From assembly GCA_003013855.2 (NCBI GenBank), contig PVNU02001711.1, forward strand, positions 23,278 through 87,277: a DNA stretch of 64,000 nt, read 5' to 3'. Below are positions 29,494 to 41,353 of the stretch, in pieces. A program made the position numbers and the translations under genes. The DNA is from Liriodendron chinense. Taxonomy: Eukaryota > Streptophyta > Magnoliopsida > Magnoliales > Magnoliaceae. The notes under the pieces were generated by a model that was not told the DNA's origin, did no database searches, and saw nothing but the letters and a program-made list of their open reading frames with translations. The number at the start of each line of letters is the position of its first letter. The stretch's first letter is position 1.

Positions 29494-32400
29494 TTTTCGT
29501 GTTTGGGTGTAAGTTTAGGTTAGGTGAATGGATTTAGGAATAGGTGTACGTTTAGTTTAGCTGATTTGAGTTTAGGGTTAGGTTTAGGCGTAGGTTGAGA
29601 ATTTCAGGTTCGGGATCGGGTTTAGGGTTAGGTTTGAGAGTTTGGGTCTAGGTTTAGGTTAGGTAAATGGATTTGGGAATAGGGGTAGTTTTAGTTTAGG
29701 TGATTTGAGTTTAGGATTAGGTTTTTGCATAGGTTATGTTTTCGTGTTTAGGTCTAAGTTTGGGTTAGGTGAATGGATTTAGGAATAAGTGTAGGTTTAG
29801 TTTAGGTGATTTGAGTTTAGTATTACGTTTAGGCATAGGTTGAGAATTTAGGGTTCGGAATCGGGTTTAGGGTTATGTTTTCGTGTTTGGGTCTAAGTTT
29901 GGGTTAGGTGAATGGATTTAGAAATAGGTGTAGGTTTAGTTTAGGTGAGTTGAGTTTGGGATTAGGTTTAGGCATTGGTTGAGAATTTCGGGTTCGGGAT
30001 CGAATTTTTGGTCAAGTTTTCGTGTTTGGGTCTAAATTTAGGTTAGGTGAATGGATTTAGGAATAGGGGTAGGTTTAGTTTAGGTGATTTGAGTTTAGGA
30101 TTAGGTTTAAGCATAGATTGAGAATTTCGGGTTCGGGATCGGGTTTAGGGTTAGGTTTTCGTGTTTGGGTGTAAGTTTAGGTTAGGTGAATGGATTTAGG
30201 AATAGGTGTACGTTTAGTTTAGCTGATTTGAGTTTAGGGTTAGGTTTAGGCGTAGGTTGAGAATTTCGGTTCGGGATCGGGTTTTGGGTTATGTTTTCGT
30301 GTTTGGGTCTAAGTTTTGGTTAGGTGAATAGATTTAGGAATAGGTGTTGGTTTAGTTTAGGTGATTTGAGTTTAGGATTAGGTTTAGGCGTAGGTTGAGA
30401 ATTTCAGGTTCGGGATCAGATTTTGGGTTATGTTTTCGTTTTTGGGTCTAAGTTTAGGTTAGGTAAATGGATTTAGGAATAGGGGTAGTTTTAGTTTAGG
30501 TGATTTGAGTTTAGGATTAGGTTTTTGCATAGGTTATGTTTTCGTGTTTAGGTCTAAGTTTGGGTTAGGTGAATGGATTTAGGAATAAGTGTAGGTTTAG
30601 CTTAGGTGATTTGAGTTTAGTATTACGTTTAGGCATAGGTTGAGAATTTAGGGTTCGGAATCGGGTTTAGGGTTATGTTTTCGTGTTTGGGTCTAAGTTT
30701 GGGTTAGGTGAATGGATTTAGAAATAGGTGTAGGTTTAGTTTAGGTGAGTTGAGTTTGGGATTAGGTTTAGGCATTGGTTGAGAATTTCGGGTTCGGGAT
30801 CGAATTTTTGGTCAGGTTTTCGTGTTTGGGTCTAAATTTAGGTTAGGTGAATGGATTTAGGAATAGGGGTAGGTTTAGTTTAGGTGATTTGAGTTTAGGA
30901 TTAGGTTTAAGCATAGATTGAGAATTTCGGGTTCGGGATCGGGTTTAGGGTTAGGTTTTCGTGTTTGGGTCTAAGTTTAGGTTAGGTGAATGGATTTAGG
31001 AATAGGTGTAGGTTTAGTTTAGGTGATTTGAGTTTAGTATTAGGTTTAGGCATAGGTTTAGAGTTTCTAGTTTGGGATGGGGTTTAGGGTTTTGTTTTCG
31101 TGTTTGGTTCTAAGGTTAGGTTAGATGAATGGATTTTGGAATAGGTGTAGGTTTAGTTTAGGTGATTTGAGTTTAGGATTAGGTTTACGCATAGGTTGAG
31201 AATTTCGGGTTCGAGATCGAGTTTTAGGTTATGTTTTCGTGTTTAGGTCTAAGTTTGGGTTAGGAATAAGCGTAGGTTTAGTTTAGGTGATTTGAGTTTA
31301 GTATTACGTTTAGGCATAGGTTTAGAGTTTCGGGTTTGGGATAGGGTTTAGGGTTTGGTTTTCGGGATCGTATTTTGGGTCATGTTTTCTTGTTTGGGTC
31401 AAAGTTTAGGTTAGGTGAATGGATTTAGGAATAGGTGTAGGTTTAGTTTAGGTGATTTGAGTTCAGGATTAGGTTTAGGCATAGGTTGAGAATTTCGGGT
31501 TCGGGATCGAGTTTTGGGTTATGTTTTCGTGTTTGGGTCTAAGTTTAGGTTAGGTGAATAGATTTAGGAATAGGTGTGGGTTTAGTTTAGGTGATTTGAG
31601 TTTAGGATTAGGTTTAGGCGTAGGTTGAGAATTTCAGGTTCGGGATCGGGTTTAGGGTTAGGTTTGTGAGTTTGGGTGTAGGTTTAGGTTAACTGAATGG
31701 ATTTAGGAATAGGTGTAGGTTTAGTTTAGGTGATTTGAGTTTAGGATTAGGTTTAGGCGTAAGTTGAGAATTTCGGGTTCGGGATCGAATTTTGGGTCCT
31801 GTTTTCGTGTTTGGTTCTAAGTTTAGGTTAGGTGAATGGATTTAGGAATAGGGGTAGGTTTAGTTTAGGTGATTTGAGTTTAGGATTAGGTTTAGGCATA
31901 GATTGAGAATTTCGGGTTCGGGATCGGGTTTAGGGTTAGGTTTTCGTGTTTGGGTGTAAGTTTAGGTTAGGTGAATGGATTTAGGAATAGGTGTACGTTT
32001 AGTTTAGCTGATTTGAGTTTAGGATTAGGATTAGGCGTAGGTTGAGAATTTCGGGTTTTGGATCGGGTTTTGCGTTATGTGTTCATGTTTGGGTCTTAGT
32101 TTAGTTTAGGTGAATGGATTTAGGAATAGGCGTCGGTTTAGTTTAGGTGATTTGAGTTTAGGATTAGGTTTAGGTATAGATTAAGAATTTCGGGTTCGGG
32201 ATCGGGTTTTGGGTTATGTTTCGTGTTTGGGTCTAAGTTTGGGTTAGGTGAATGGATTTAGGAATAGGTGTTGGTTTAGTTTAGGTGATTTGAGTTTGGG
32301 ATTTGGTTTAGGCATAGGTTTAGAGTTTTGGGTTCGGGATTGGGTTTAGGGTTTGGTTTTTGTGTTTAGGTGTAAGTTTAGGTTAGGTGAATGGATTTAG

Positions 32401-34433
32401 GAATAAGTGTAGGTTTTGTTTAGGTGATTTGAGTTTAGGATTAAGTTTAGGCATAGGTTTAGAATTTCGGGTTCGATATCGGGTTTAGGGTTATGTTTTC
32501 GTGTTTAGGTCTAAGTTTAGGCTAGGTGAATGGATTTAGGAATAGGTGTACGTTTAGTTTATGTGATTTGAGTTTAGGATTAGTTTTAGGCATAGGTTGA
32601 GAACTTCGGGTTCGGGATCGACTTTTGGGTTATGTTTTCGAGTTTGGGTCTATGTTTAGGTTAGGTGAATAGATTTAGGAATAGGTGTTGGTTTAGTTTA
32701 GGTGATTTGAGTTTAGGATTCGGTTTAGGCGTAGGTTGAGAATTTCAGGTTCGGGATCGGGTTTAGGGTTAGGTTTGCGAGTTTGGGTCTAGGTTTAGGT
32801 TACGTGAATGGATTTAGGAATAGGTGTAGGTTTAGTTTAGGTGATTTGTTTTTAGGATTAGGTTTAGGCATAGGTTTAGAATTTCGGGCTCGGGATCGGG
32901 TTTTGGGTTATGTTTTCTTGTTTGGGTCTAAGTTTAGTTTAGGTGAATGGATTTAGGAATAGGTGTAGGTTTAGTTTAGGTGATTTGAGTTTAGGGTTAG
33001 GTTTAGGCGTAGGTTGAGAATTTCGGTTCGGGATCGGGTTTTGGGTTATGTTTTCGAGTTTGGGTCTAAGTTTTGGTTAGGTGAATAGATTTAGGAATAG
33101 GTGTTGGTTTAGTTTAGGTGATTTGAGTTTAGGATTAGGTTTAGGCGTAGGTTGAGAATTTCAGGTTCGGGATCGGGTTTAGGGTTAGGTTTGCGAGTTT
33201 GGGTCTAAGTTTAGGTTAAGTGAATGGATTTAGGAATAGGTGTCGGTTTAGTTTAGTTGATTTGAGTTTAGGATTAGGTTTAGGCATAGGTTGAGAATTT
33301 CAGGTTCGGGATCAGATTTTGGGTTATGTTTTCGTTTTTGGGTCTAAGTTTAGGTTAGGTAAATGGATTTAGGAATAGGGGTAGTTTTAGTTTAGGTGAT
33401 TTGAGTTTAGGATTAGGTTTTTGCATAGGTTATGTTTTCGTGTTTAGGTCTAAGTTTGGGTTAGGTGAATGGATTTAGGAATAAGTGTAGGTTTAGTTTA
33501 GGTGATTTGAGTTTAGTATTACGTTTAGGCATAGGTTGAGAATTTAGGATTCGGAATCGGGTTTAGGGTTATTTTTTCGTGTTTGGGTCTAAGTTTGGGT
33601 TAGGTGAATGGATTTAGAAATAGGTGTAGGTTTAGTTTAGGTGATTTGAGTTTGGGATTAGGTTTAGGCATAGGTTGGGAATTTCGGGTTCGGGATCGGA
33701 TTTTGGGTCAGGTTTTCGTGTTTGGGTCTAAGTTTAGGTTAGGTGAATGGATTTAGGAATAGGGGTAGGTTTAGTTTAGGTGATTTGAGTTTAGGATTAG
33801 GTTTAAGCATAGATTGAGAATTTCGGGTTCGGGATCGGGTTTAGGGTTAGGTTTTCGTCTTTGGGTCTAAGTTTAGGTTAGGTGAATGGATTTAGGAATA
33901 GGTGTAGGTTTAGTTTAGGTGATTTGAGTTTAGTATTAGGTTTAGGCATAGGTTTAGAGTTTCGAGTTTGGGATGGGGTTTAGGGTTTTGTTTTCGTATT
34001 TGGTTCTAAGGTTAGGTTAGATGAATGGATTTTGGAATAGGTGTAGGTTTAGTTTAGGTGATTTGAGTTTAGGATTAGGTTTACGCATAGGTTGAGAATT
34101 TCGGGTTCGAGATCGAGTTTTAGGTTATGTTTTCGTGTTTAGGTCTAAGTTTGGGTCAGGTGAATGGATTTAGGAATAAGTGCAGGTTTAGTTTAGGTGA
34201 TTTGAGTTTAGTATTACGTTTAGGCATAGGTTTAGAGTTTCGGGTTTGGGATAGGGTTTAGGGTTAGGTTTTCGGGATCGTATTTTGGGTCATGTTTTCT
34301 TGTTTAGGTCAAAGTTTAGGTTAGGTGAACGGATTTAGGAATAGGTGTAGGTTTAGTTTAGGTGATTTGAGTTCAGGATTAGGTTTAGGCATAGGTTGAG
34401 AATTTCGGGTTCGGGATCGGGTTTTGGGTTATG
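29494..34433. repeat. 4.94-kb satellite tandem duplication, copy 2
   Basis: This follows copy 1 without a gap. It ends where the variants stop matching: GTTTGGGTGTAAG begins copy 2, while GTTTGGGTCTAAG follows its end. One T is lost near 32220, which shortens the later offset to 4940 bp. It appears to be a recent unequal exchange. Confidence 0.88.
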
Positions 34434-36043
34434 TTTTCGTGTTTGGGTCTAAGTTTAGGTTAGGTGAATAGATTTAGGAATAGGTGTTGGTTCAGTTTAG
34501 GTGATTTGAGTTTAGGATTAGGTTTAGGCGTAGGTTGAGAATTTCAGGTTCGGGATCGGGTTTAGGGTTAGGTTTGCGAGTTTGGGTGTAGGTTTAGGTT
34601 AACTGAATGGATTTAGGAATAGGTGTAGGTTTAGTTTAGGTGATTTGAGTTTAGGATTAGGTTTAGGCGTAAGTTGAGAATTTCGGGTTCGGGATCGGAT
34701 TTTTGGTCCTGTTTTCGTGTTTGGGTCTAAGTTTAGGTTAGGTGAATGGATTTAGGAATAGGGGTAGGTTTAGTTTAGGTGATTTGAGTTTAGGATTAGG
34801 TTTAGGCATAGATTGAGAATTTCGGGTTCGGGATCGGGTTTAGGGTTAGGTTTTCGTGTTTGGGTGTAAGTTTAGGTTAGGTGAATGGTTTTAGGAATAG
34901 GTGTAGGTTTAGTTTAGCTGATTTGAGTTTAGGATTAGGATTAGGCGTAGGTTGAGAATTTCGGGTTCTGGATCGGGTTTTGCGTTATGTGTTCGAGTTT
35001 GGGTCTTAGTTTAGTTTAGGTGAATGGATTTAGGAATAGGCGTCGGTTTAGTTTAGGTGATTTGAGTTTAGGATTAGGTTTAGGCATAGATTAAGAATTT
35101 CGGGTTCGGGATCGGGTTTTGGATTATGTTTTCGTGTTTGGGTCTAAGTTTGGGTTAGGTGAATGGATTTAGGAATAGGTGTTGGTTTAGTGTTCGCTTC
35201 CCCAAGTGTAGGGTTGCGAAGTAGTTATAATTCAGAATGACCGAGTATCGTTCCCACAGAGATTTATATATGGGTATCTTCAGAATTTAACTAAAACAAC
35301 TAGTAATTAAGACTCTATTAAGAACTAAGACTAAACAAATAGTGATTTGAGTTTAAACTGTGAATGGTTAAGGTAAATTCAATCTAAAGAGTCACTAGAG
35401 CGCCAAGGATCCACTCTTGATACGTTTCAATGCATTAACACAACTAGGTCTCATATAACTCAACCAGAATCAGATTTCCATCTCTATCCGATCGGAATAT
35501 AGAGCAATTAATCACAGTTATCTGAAATAGGTGCTTATTAACTGATTCGATTCCCACAACCATGCTCAGGCCTTGGGCACACTCAATTGTATAGGCCAAG
35601 CCTCTTTCCAATCTAGTTGAGATTCATAACCATAGCCTTCACCAAGTCCTGTCACTAGACCTGATTACAACTCATGATTTGAACTCTAATTAAATCAAAA
35701 TCAATCTCTAAACAAATATTCCAGATCATACATAAAAGATAAGAAATTCAGTTACATGAGTTCCCACATGAAAATCAGACCATTGCATATAAGGCAATCA
35801 AAGCGTCTACCATGCCCGGAGTCGATGGTAGATCAATGCATTACACAAGCATAAACAATGCTCAAAAGCTAAGATACTATGCTGGAATTACTAAGAATCA
35901 CATGAGCCCGGAGTCATCAAGAGATCAAAGTGAAAACCAAAATAGTACTTCATTCAAACTTAAATTGAACTAAAATTCATCAATTAAAACATAAAAGGAA
36001 ACCTAGGTTGCATCAATCCATTAAAAAACGAATCAAAAGCTTC

Positions 36044-36067
36044 CCCTCTTAGCTCTAGCTAAGAGGG
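36044..36067 (-). other. 11-bp-arm hairpin in solo LTR copy 1
   Basis: CCCTCTTAGCT and AGCTAAGAGGG pair around a CT centre. It lies about 140 bp downstream of the TATA-like box, so it would be in the transcribed leader. It is present in copies 1 and 2; in copy 3 one arm is lost. Confidence 0.8.
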
Positions 36068-36204
36068 TTTAGTTCATCTCTAACATCCTTGAACTAAAAG
36101 CCTCTAAAAACATGAAAAACTACTAAAACAGGAAATCTGAAGTAGAATCCGTCTCCTCAGCAATCCCCACGTCGTAGCCCTCTTTGGTATGAAGAGAAGA
36201 CACC

Positions 36205-36213
36205 CTTTTATAG
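36205..36213 (-). promoter_or_regulatory. TATA-like box of solo LTR copy 1
   Basis: The minus strand reads CTATAAAAG, 104 bp downstream of the nearest palindrome. The same box is in copies 2 and 3 at 39758-39766 and 42356-42364. Confidence 0.65.
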
Positions 36214-36316
36214 CTTGGAGGAGTCCAATACGCAAGAGAACTCCAGAAATTGCGTAAACTTACGCAATTGCGCAGAAAATCCGAAGTTCCAAGAATAGAA
36301 AGTGGCAGTTTTGCAT

Positions 36317-36538
36317 GGCCGACCGGTCATGACCGATCGGCCTCAATATGAGTCACTCCAGCAGCCATGGCCGACTGGTCATGACCGGTCGGCCCTATTT
36401 ATGCCTTTAGTCAGCAGCTATGCCCGACCGGTCATGACCGGTCGGGCTTGCTCCCTATTCAGTCCAACAAATATATGGGGTGGCCGACCGGTCATGACCG
36501 GTCGGTCTTGCTTGGCTGACCGGTCAGCCGACCGGTTT
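36317..36538. repeat. Palindrome array of solo LTR copy 1
   Basis: Units lie at 36317-36342, 36369-36394, 36422-36447 and 36482-36505 (steps 52, 53, 60 bp). A shorter palindrome GGCTGACCGGTCAGCC follows at 36514-36529. The first unit has CCGATC and the second CTGGTC, both changes at CpG sites. Confidence 0.9.
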
Positions 36539-36796
36539 TGCCTTCTTCCTTCTCTATTTCTTTCTTTCTTTCTTCTTTTCTCTTCTCTCCTTGCTTTCTT
36601 CTCTTTGTTCTTCCTTCAATACTTCATCTATTGATCCTCAATGCTCATAAAGAGCTCCACTTAGCTTTCAAATGGTGAACTCTCCATCTTGTTCCTACAA
36701 TCATAAATCATGTGGTAAGTTGGTCCTTTAAACATGTGTATCATGCATAATGAGTGATGAATTGGGGTTAGAATACGCACAATTATGAGCTCAACA

Positions 36797-38744
36797 TTTA
36801 GTTTAGGTGATTTGAGTTTAGGATTTGGTTTAGGCATAGGTTTAGAGTTTCGGGTTCGGGATTGGGTTTAGGCTTTGGTTTTTGTGTTTAGGTCTAAGTT
36901 TAGGTTAGGCGAATGGATTTAGGAATAAGTGTAGGTTTTGTTTAGGTGATTTGAGTTTAGGATTAAGTTTAGGCATAGCTTGAGAATTTCGGGTTCGGGA
37001 TCGGATTTAGGGTTATGTTTTCGTGTTTGGGTCTAAGTTTAGGTTAGGTGAATGGATTTAGGAATAGGTGTAGGTTTAGTTTAGGTGATTTGAGTTTAGG
37101 ATTAGGTTTAGGCGTAGGTTGAGAATTTCAGGTTCGGGATCGGGTTTTGGGTTATGTTTTCGTGTTTGGGTCTAAGTTTGAGTTAGGTGAATGGATTTAG
37201 GAATAAGTGTAGGTTTAGTTTAGGCGATTTGAGTTTAGTATTACGTTTAGGCAAAGGTTTAGATTTGCGGGTTTGGGATGGGGTAAAGGTTTAGGATTTC
37301 GTGTTTAGGTCTAAGTTTAGGTTAGGTGAATGGATTAGGAATAGGTGTACGTTTAGTTTATGTGATTTGAGTTTGGGATTAGGTTTAGGCATAGGTTGAG
37401 AATTTCGGGTTCGGGATCGGGTTTTGGGTTATGTTTTCTTGTTTGGGTCTAAGTTTAGTTTCGGTGAATGGATTTAGGAATAGGTGTAGGTTTAGTTTAG
37501 GTGATTTGAGTTTAGGGTTAGGTTTAGGCGTAGGTTGAGAATTTCGGGTTCGGGATGGGTTTTGGGTTAGGTTTGCGAGTTTGGGTCTAGGTTCAGGTTA
37601 AGTGAATGGATTTAGGAATAGGTGTAGGTTTAGTTTAGGTGATTTGAGTTTAGGATTAGGTTTAGGCATAGGTTTAGAATTTCAGGTTCGGGATCGAATT
37701 TTGGGTCATGTTTTCGTGTTTGGGTCTAAGTTTAGGTTAGGTGAATGGATTTAGGAAAAGGGGTAGGTTTACTTTAGGTGATTTGAGTTTAGGATTAGGT
37801 TTAGGCAGAGATTGAGAATTTCGAGTTCGGGATCGGGTTTAGGGTTAGGTTTTCGTGTTTGGGTCTAAGTTTAGGTTAGGTGAATGGATTTAGGAATAGG
37901 TGTAGGTTTAATTTAGGTGATTTGACTTTAGTATTAGGTTTAGGCATAGGTTTAGAGTTTCGGGTTTGGGATGGGGTTTTGGGTTTTGTTTTCGTGTTTG
38001 GTTCTAAGTTTAGGTTAGGTGAATGGATTTTGGAATAGGTGTAGGTTTAGTTTAGGTGATTTGAGTTTAGGATTAGGTTTTGGCGTAGGTTGAGAATTTC
38101 AGGTTCGGGATCGGGTTTAGGGTTAGGTTTGCGAGTTTGGGTGTAGGTTTAGGTTAACTGAATGGATTTAGGATTAGGTGTAGGTTTAGTTTAGGTGGTT
38201 TGAGTTTAGGATTAGGTTTAGGCGTAAGTTGAGAATTTCGGGTTCGGGATCGGATTTTTGGTCCTGTTTTCGTGTTTGGGTCTAAGTTTAGGTTAGGTGA
38301 ATGGATTTAGAAATAGGGGTAGGTTTAGTTTAGGTGATTTGAGTTTAGGATTAGGTTTAGGCATAGATTGAGAATTTCGGGTTCGGGATCGGGTTTAGGG
38401 TTAGGTTTTCGTGTTTGGGTCTAAGTTTAGGTTAGGTGAATGGATTTATGAATAGGTGTAGGTTTAGTTTAGCTGATTTGAGTTTAGGATTAGGATTAGG
38501 CGTAGGTTGAGAATTTCGGGTTCTGGATCGGGTTTTGCGTTATGTGTTCGAGTTTGGGTCTTAGTTTAGTTTAGGTGAATGGATTTAGGAATAGGCGTCG
38601 GTTTAGTTTAGGTGATTTGAGTTTAGGATTAGGTTTAGGCATAGATTAAGAATTTCGGGTTCGGGATCGGGTTTTGGGTATGTTTTCGTGTTTGGGTCTA
38701 AGTTTGGGTTAGGTGAATGGATTTAGGAATAGGTGTTGGTTTAG
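36797..38744. repeat. 139-bp satellite, block 2
   Basis: 1948 bp of the same satellite in the same direction, between solo LTR copies 1 and 2. Its first 1.2 kb matches 42947 onward at a constant offset of 6150 bp. Its last 650 bp match the left flank of LTR copy 1 (about 34520-35190). Confidence 0.95.
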
Positions 38745-39757
38745 TGTTCGCTTCCCCAAGTGTAGGGTTGCGAAGTAGTTATAATTCAGAAAGACCGAGT
38801 ATCATTCCCACAGAGATTTATATATGGGTATCTTTAGAATTTAACTAAAACAACTAGTAATTAAGACTCTATTAAGAACTAAGACTAAACAAATAGTGAT
38901 TTGAGTTTAAACAGTGAATGGTTAAGGTAAATTCAATCTAAAGAGTCACTAGAGCGCCAAGGATCCACTCTTGATACGTTTCAATGCATTAACACAACTA
39001 GGTCTCATATAACTCAACCAGAATCAGATTTCCATCTCTATCCGATCGGAATATAGAGCAATTAATCACAGTTATCTGAAATAGGTGCTTATTAACTGAT
39101 TCAATTCCCACAACCATGCTCAGGCCTTGGGCACACTCAATTGTATAGGCCAAGCCTCTTTCCAATCTAGTTGAGATTCATAACCATAGCCTTCACCAAG
39201 TCCTGTCACTAGACCTGATTACAACTCATGATTTGAACTCTAATTAAATCAAAATCAATCTCTAAACAAATATTCCAGATCATACACAAAAGATAAGAAA
39301 TTCAGTTACATGAGTTCCCACATGAAAATCAGACCATTGCATATAAGGCAATCAAAGCGTCTACCATGCCCGGAGTCGATGGTAGATCAATGCATTACAC
39401 AAGCATAAACAATGCTCAAAAGCTAAGATACTATGCTGGAATTACTAAGAATCACATGAGCCCGGAGTCATCAAGAGATCAAAGTGAAAACCAAAATAGT
39501 ACTTCATTCAAACTTAGATTGAACTAAAATTCATCAATTAAAACATAAAAGGAAACCTAGGTTGCATCAATCCATTAAAAACGAATCAAAAGCTTCCCCT
39601 CTTAGCTCTAGCTAAGAGGGTTTAGTTCATCTCTAACATCCTTGAACTAAAAGCCTCTAAAAACATGAAAAACTACTAAAACAGGAAATCTGAAGTAGAA
39701 TCCGTCTCCTCAGCAATCCCCACGTCGTAGCCCTCTTTGGTATGAAGAGAAGACACC

Positions 39758-39766
39758 CTTTTATAG
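39758..39766 (-). promoter_or_regulatory. TATA-like box of solo LTR copy 2
   Basis: Same CTATAAAAG box on the minus strand as in copy 1. Confidence 0.6.
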
Positions 39767-39869
39767 CTTGGAGGAGTCCAATACGCAAGAGAACTCCAGA
39801 AATTGCGTAAACTTACGCAATTGCGCAGAAAATTCGAAGTTCCAAGAATAGAAAGTGGCAGTTTTGCAT

Positions 39870-40082
39870 GGCCGACCGGTCATGACCGGTCGGCCTCAAT
39901 ATGAGTCACTCCAGCAGCCATGGCCGACTGGTCATGACCGGTCGGCCCTATTTTTGCCTTTAGTCAGCAGCTATGCCCAACCGATCATGACCGGTCGGGC
40001 TTGCTCCCTGTTCAGTCCAACAAATATATGGGGTGGCCGACCGGTCATGACCGGTCGGTCTTGCTTGGCTGACCGGTCAGCC
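39870..40082. repeat. Palindrome array of solo LTR copy 2
   Basis: Units at 39870-39895, 39922-39947, 39975-40000 and 40035-40058, then the short palindrome at 40067-40082. The first unit is perfect here, whereas it is mutated in copy 1. The third has AACCGATC in one arm. Confidence 0.9.
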
Positions 40083-40349
40083 GACTGGTTTTGCCTTCTT
40101 CCTTCTCTATTTCTTTCTTTCTTTCTTCTTTTCTCTTCTCTCCTTGCTTTCTTCTCTTTGCTCTTCCTTCAATACTTCATCTATTGATCCTCAATGCTCA
40201 TAAAGAGCTGCACTTAGCTTTCAAATGGTGAACTCTCCATCTTGTTCCTACAATCATAAATCATGTGGTAAGTTGGTCCTTTAAACATGTATATCATGCA
40301 TAATGAGTGATGAATTGGGGTTAGAATACGCACAATTATGAGCTCAACA

Positions 40350-41353
40350 TTTAGTTTAGGTGATTTGAGTTTAGGATTTGGTTTAGGCATAGGTTTAGAG
40401 TTTCGGGTTTGGGATAGGGTTTAGGGTTAGGTTTTCGGGATCGTATTTTGGGTCATGTTTTCTTGTTTGGGTCAAAGTTTAGGTTAGGTGAATGGATTTA
40501 GGAATAGGTGTAGGTTTAGTTTAGGTGATTTGAGTTCAGGATTAGGTTTAGGCATAGGTTGAGAATTTCGGGTTCGGGATCGGGTTTTGGGTTATGTTTT
40601 CGTGTTTGGGTCTAAGTTTAGGTTAGGTGAATAGATTTAGGAATAGGTGTTGGTTCAGTTTAGGTGATTTGAGTTTAGGATTAGGTTTAGGCGTAGGTTG
40701 AGAATTTCAGGTTCGGGATCGGGTTTATGGTTAGGTTTGTGAGTTTGGGTGTAGGTTTAGGTTAACTGAATGGATTTAGGAATAGGTGTAGGTTTAGTTT
40801 AGGTGATTTGAGTTTAGGATTAGGTTTAGGCGTAAGTTGAGAATTTCGGGTTCGGGATCGGATTTTTGGTCCTGTTTTCGTGTTTGGGTCTAAGTTTAGG
40901 TTAGGTGAATGGATTTAGGAATAGGGGTAGGTTTAGTTTAGGTGATTTGAGTTTAGGATTAGGTTTAGGCATAGATTGAGAATTTCGGGTTCGGGATCGG
41001 GTTTAGGGTTAGGTTTTCGTGTTTGGGTCTAAGTTTAGGTTAGGTGAATGGATTTAGGAATAGGTGTAGGTTTAGTTTAGCTGATTTGAGTTTAGGATTA
41101 GGATTAGGCGTAGGTTGAGAATTTCGGGTTCTGGATCGGGTTTTGCATTATGTGTTCGAGTTTGGGTCTTAGTTTAGTTTAGGTGAATGGATTTAGGAAT
41201 AGGCGTCGGTTTAGTTTAGGTGATTTGAGTTTAGGATTAGGTTTAGGCATAGATTAAGAATTTCGGGTTCGGGATCGGGTTTTGGGTTATGTTTTCGTGT
41301 TTGGGTATAAGTTTGGGTTAGGTGAATGGATTTAGGAATTGGTGTTGGTTTAG
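40350..41353. repeat. 139-bp satellite, block 3, with a recombinant junction
   Basis: 1004 bp of satellite. The first 60 bp match the right flank of LTR copies 1 and 3. Then, within 40381-40409, it switches to the variant order found left of copy 1 (offset 6163 bp to 34246). This is what unequal crossing-over between two monomers would leave. Confidence 0.9.

Larger units (their letters stand above)
14211..35190. repeat. 139-bp telomere-like satellite, block 1
   Basis: About 150 tandem monomers run in the same direction. Successive landmark words (the base just before TTTAGTTTAGGTGATTTGAG) fall at 14340, 14478, 14617 and 14756, giving a period of 138-139 bp. Other landmarks are GAATTTCGGGTTCGGGATCG and GTGAATGGATTTAGGAATAG. 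The plus strand has about six C per monomer and is full of TTTAGG and TTAGGG-like words. No gene is seen. Higher-order duplications inside are listed separately. Confidence 0.98.
35191..36796 (-). mobile_element. Solo LTR in satellite, copy 1 (Ty3/gypsy-like)
   Basis: The 1606-bp insert has TGTT...AACA ends and is flanked by a 5-bp target duplication TTTAG (35186-35190 and 36797-36801), which restores a normal satellite monomer when one copy is removed. It has no primer site and no protein gene. Read on the minus strand: a U3 with a purine-rich tract (36540-36620) and palindromes, TATAAAAG, a long leader-like part and an end near CTCTGTGGGAACGATACTCG. That last word resembles LTR ends of Ty3/gypsy Athila/Tat-type elements, an inference from memory of the pattern only. 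The whole fits a single LTR left after LTR-LTR recombination. Confidence 0.85.
38745..40349 (-). mobile_element. Solo LTR in satellite, copy 2
   Basis: 1605 bp, about 99% identical to copy 1 by eye, with the same TGTT...AACA ends and the same TTTAG target duplication (38740-38744 and 40350-40354). It lies in the same satellite variant as copies 1 and 3, so it came by duplication of the surrounding array and not by a new insertion. Confidence 0.88.

Noticed and set aside
36302..36634. 110-aa open frame repeated at 39855-40187 and 42453-42800
   Set aside because: It reads the palindromes as RPVMTGR or PTGHDRS and then the pyrimidine tract as Phe/Leu/Ser. It is antisense to the LTR promoter and repeats only because the LTR is repeated.
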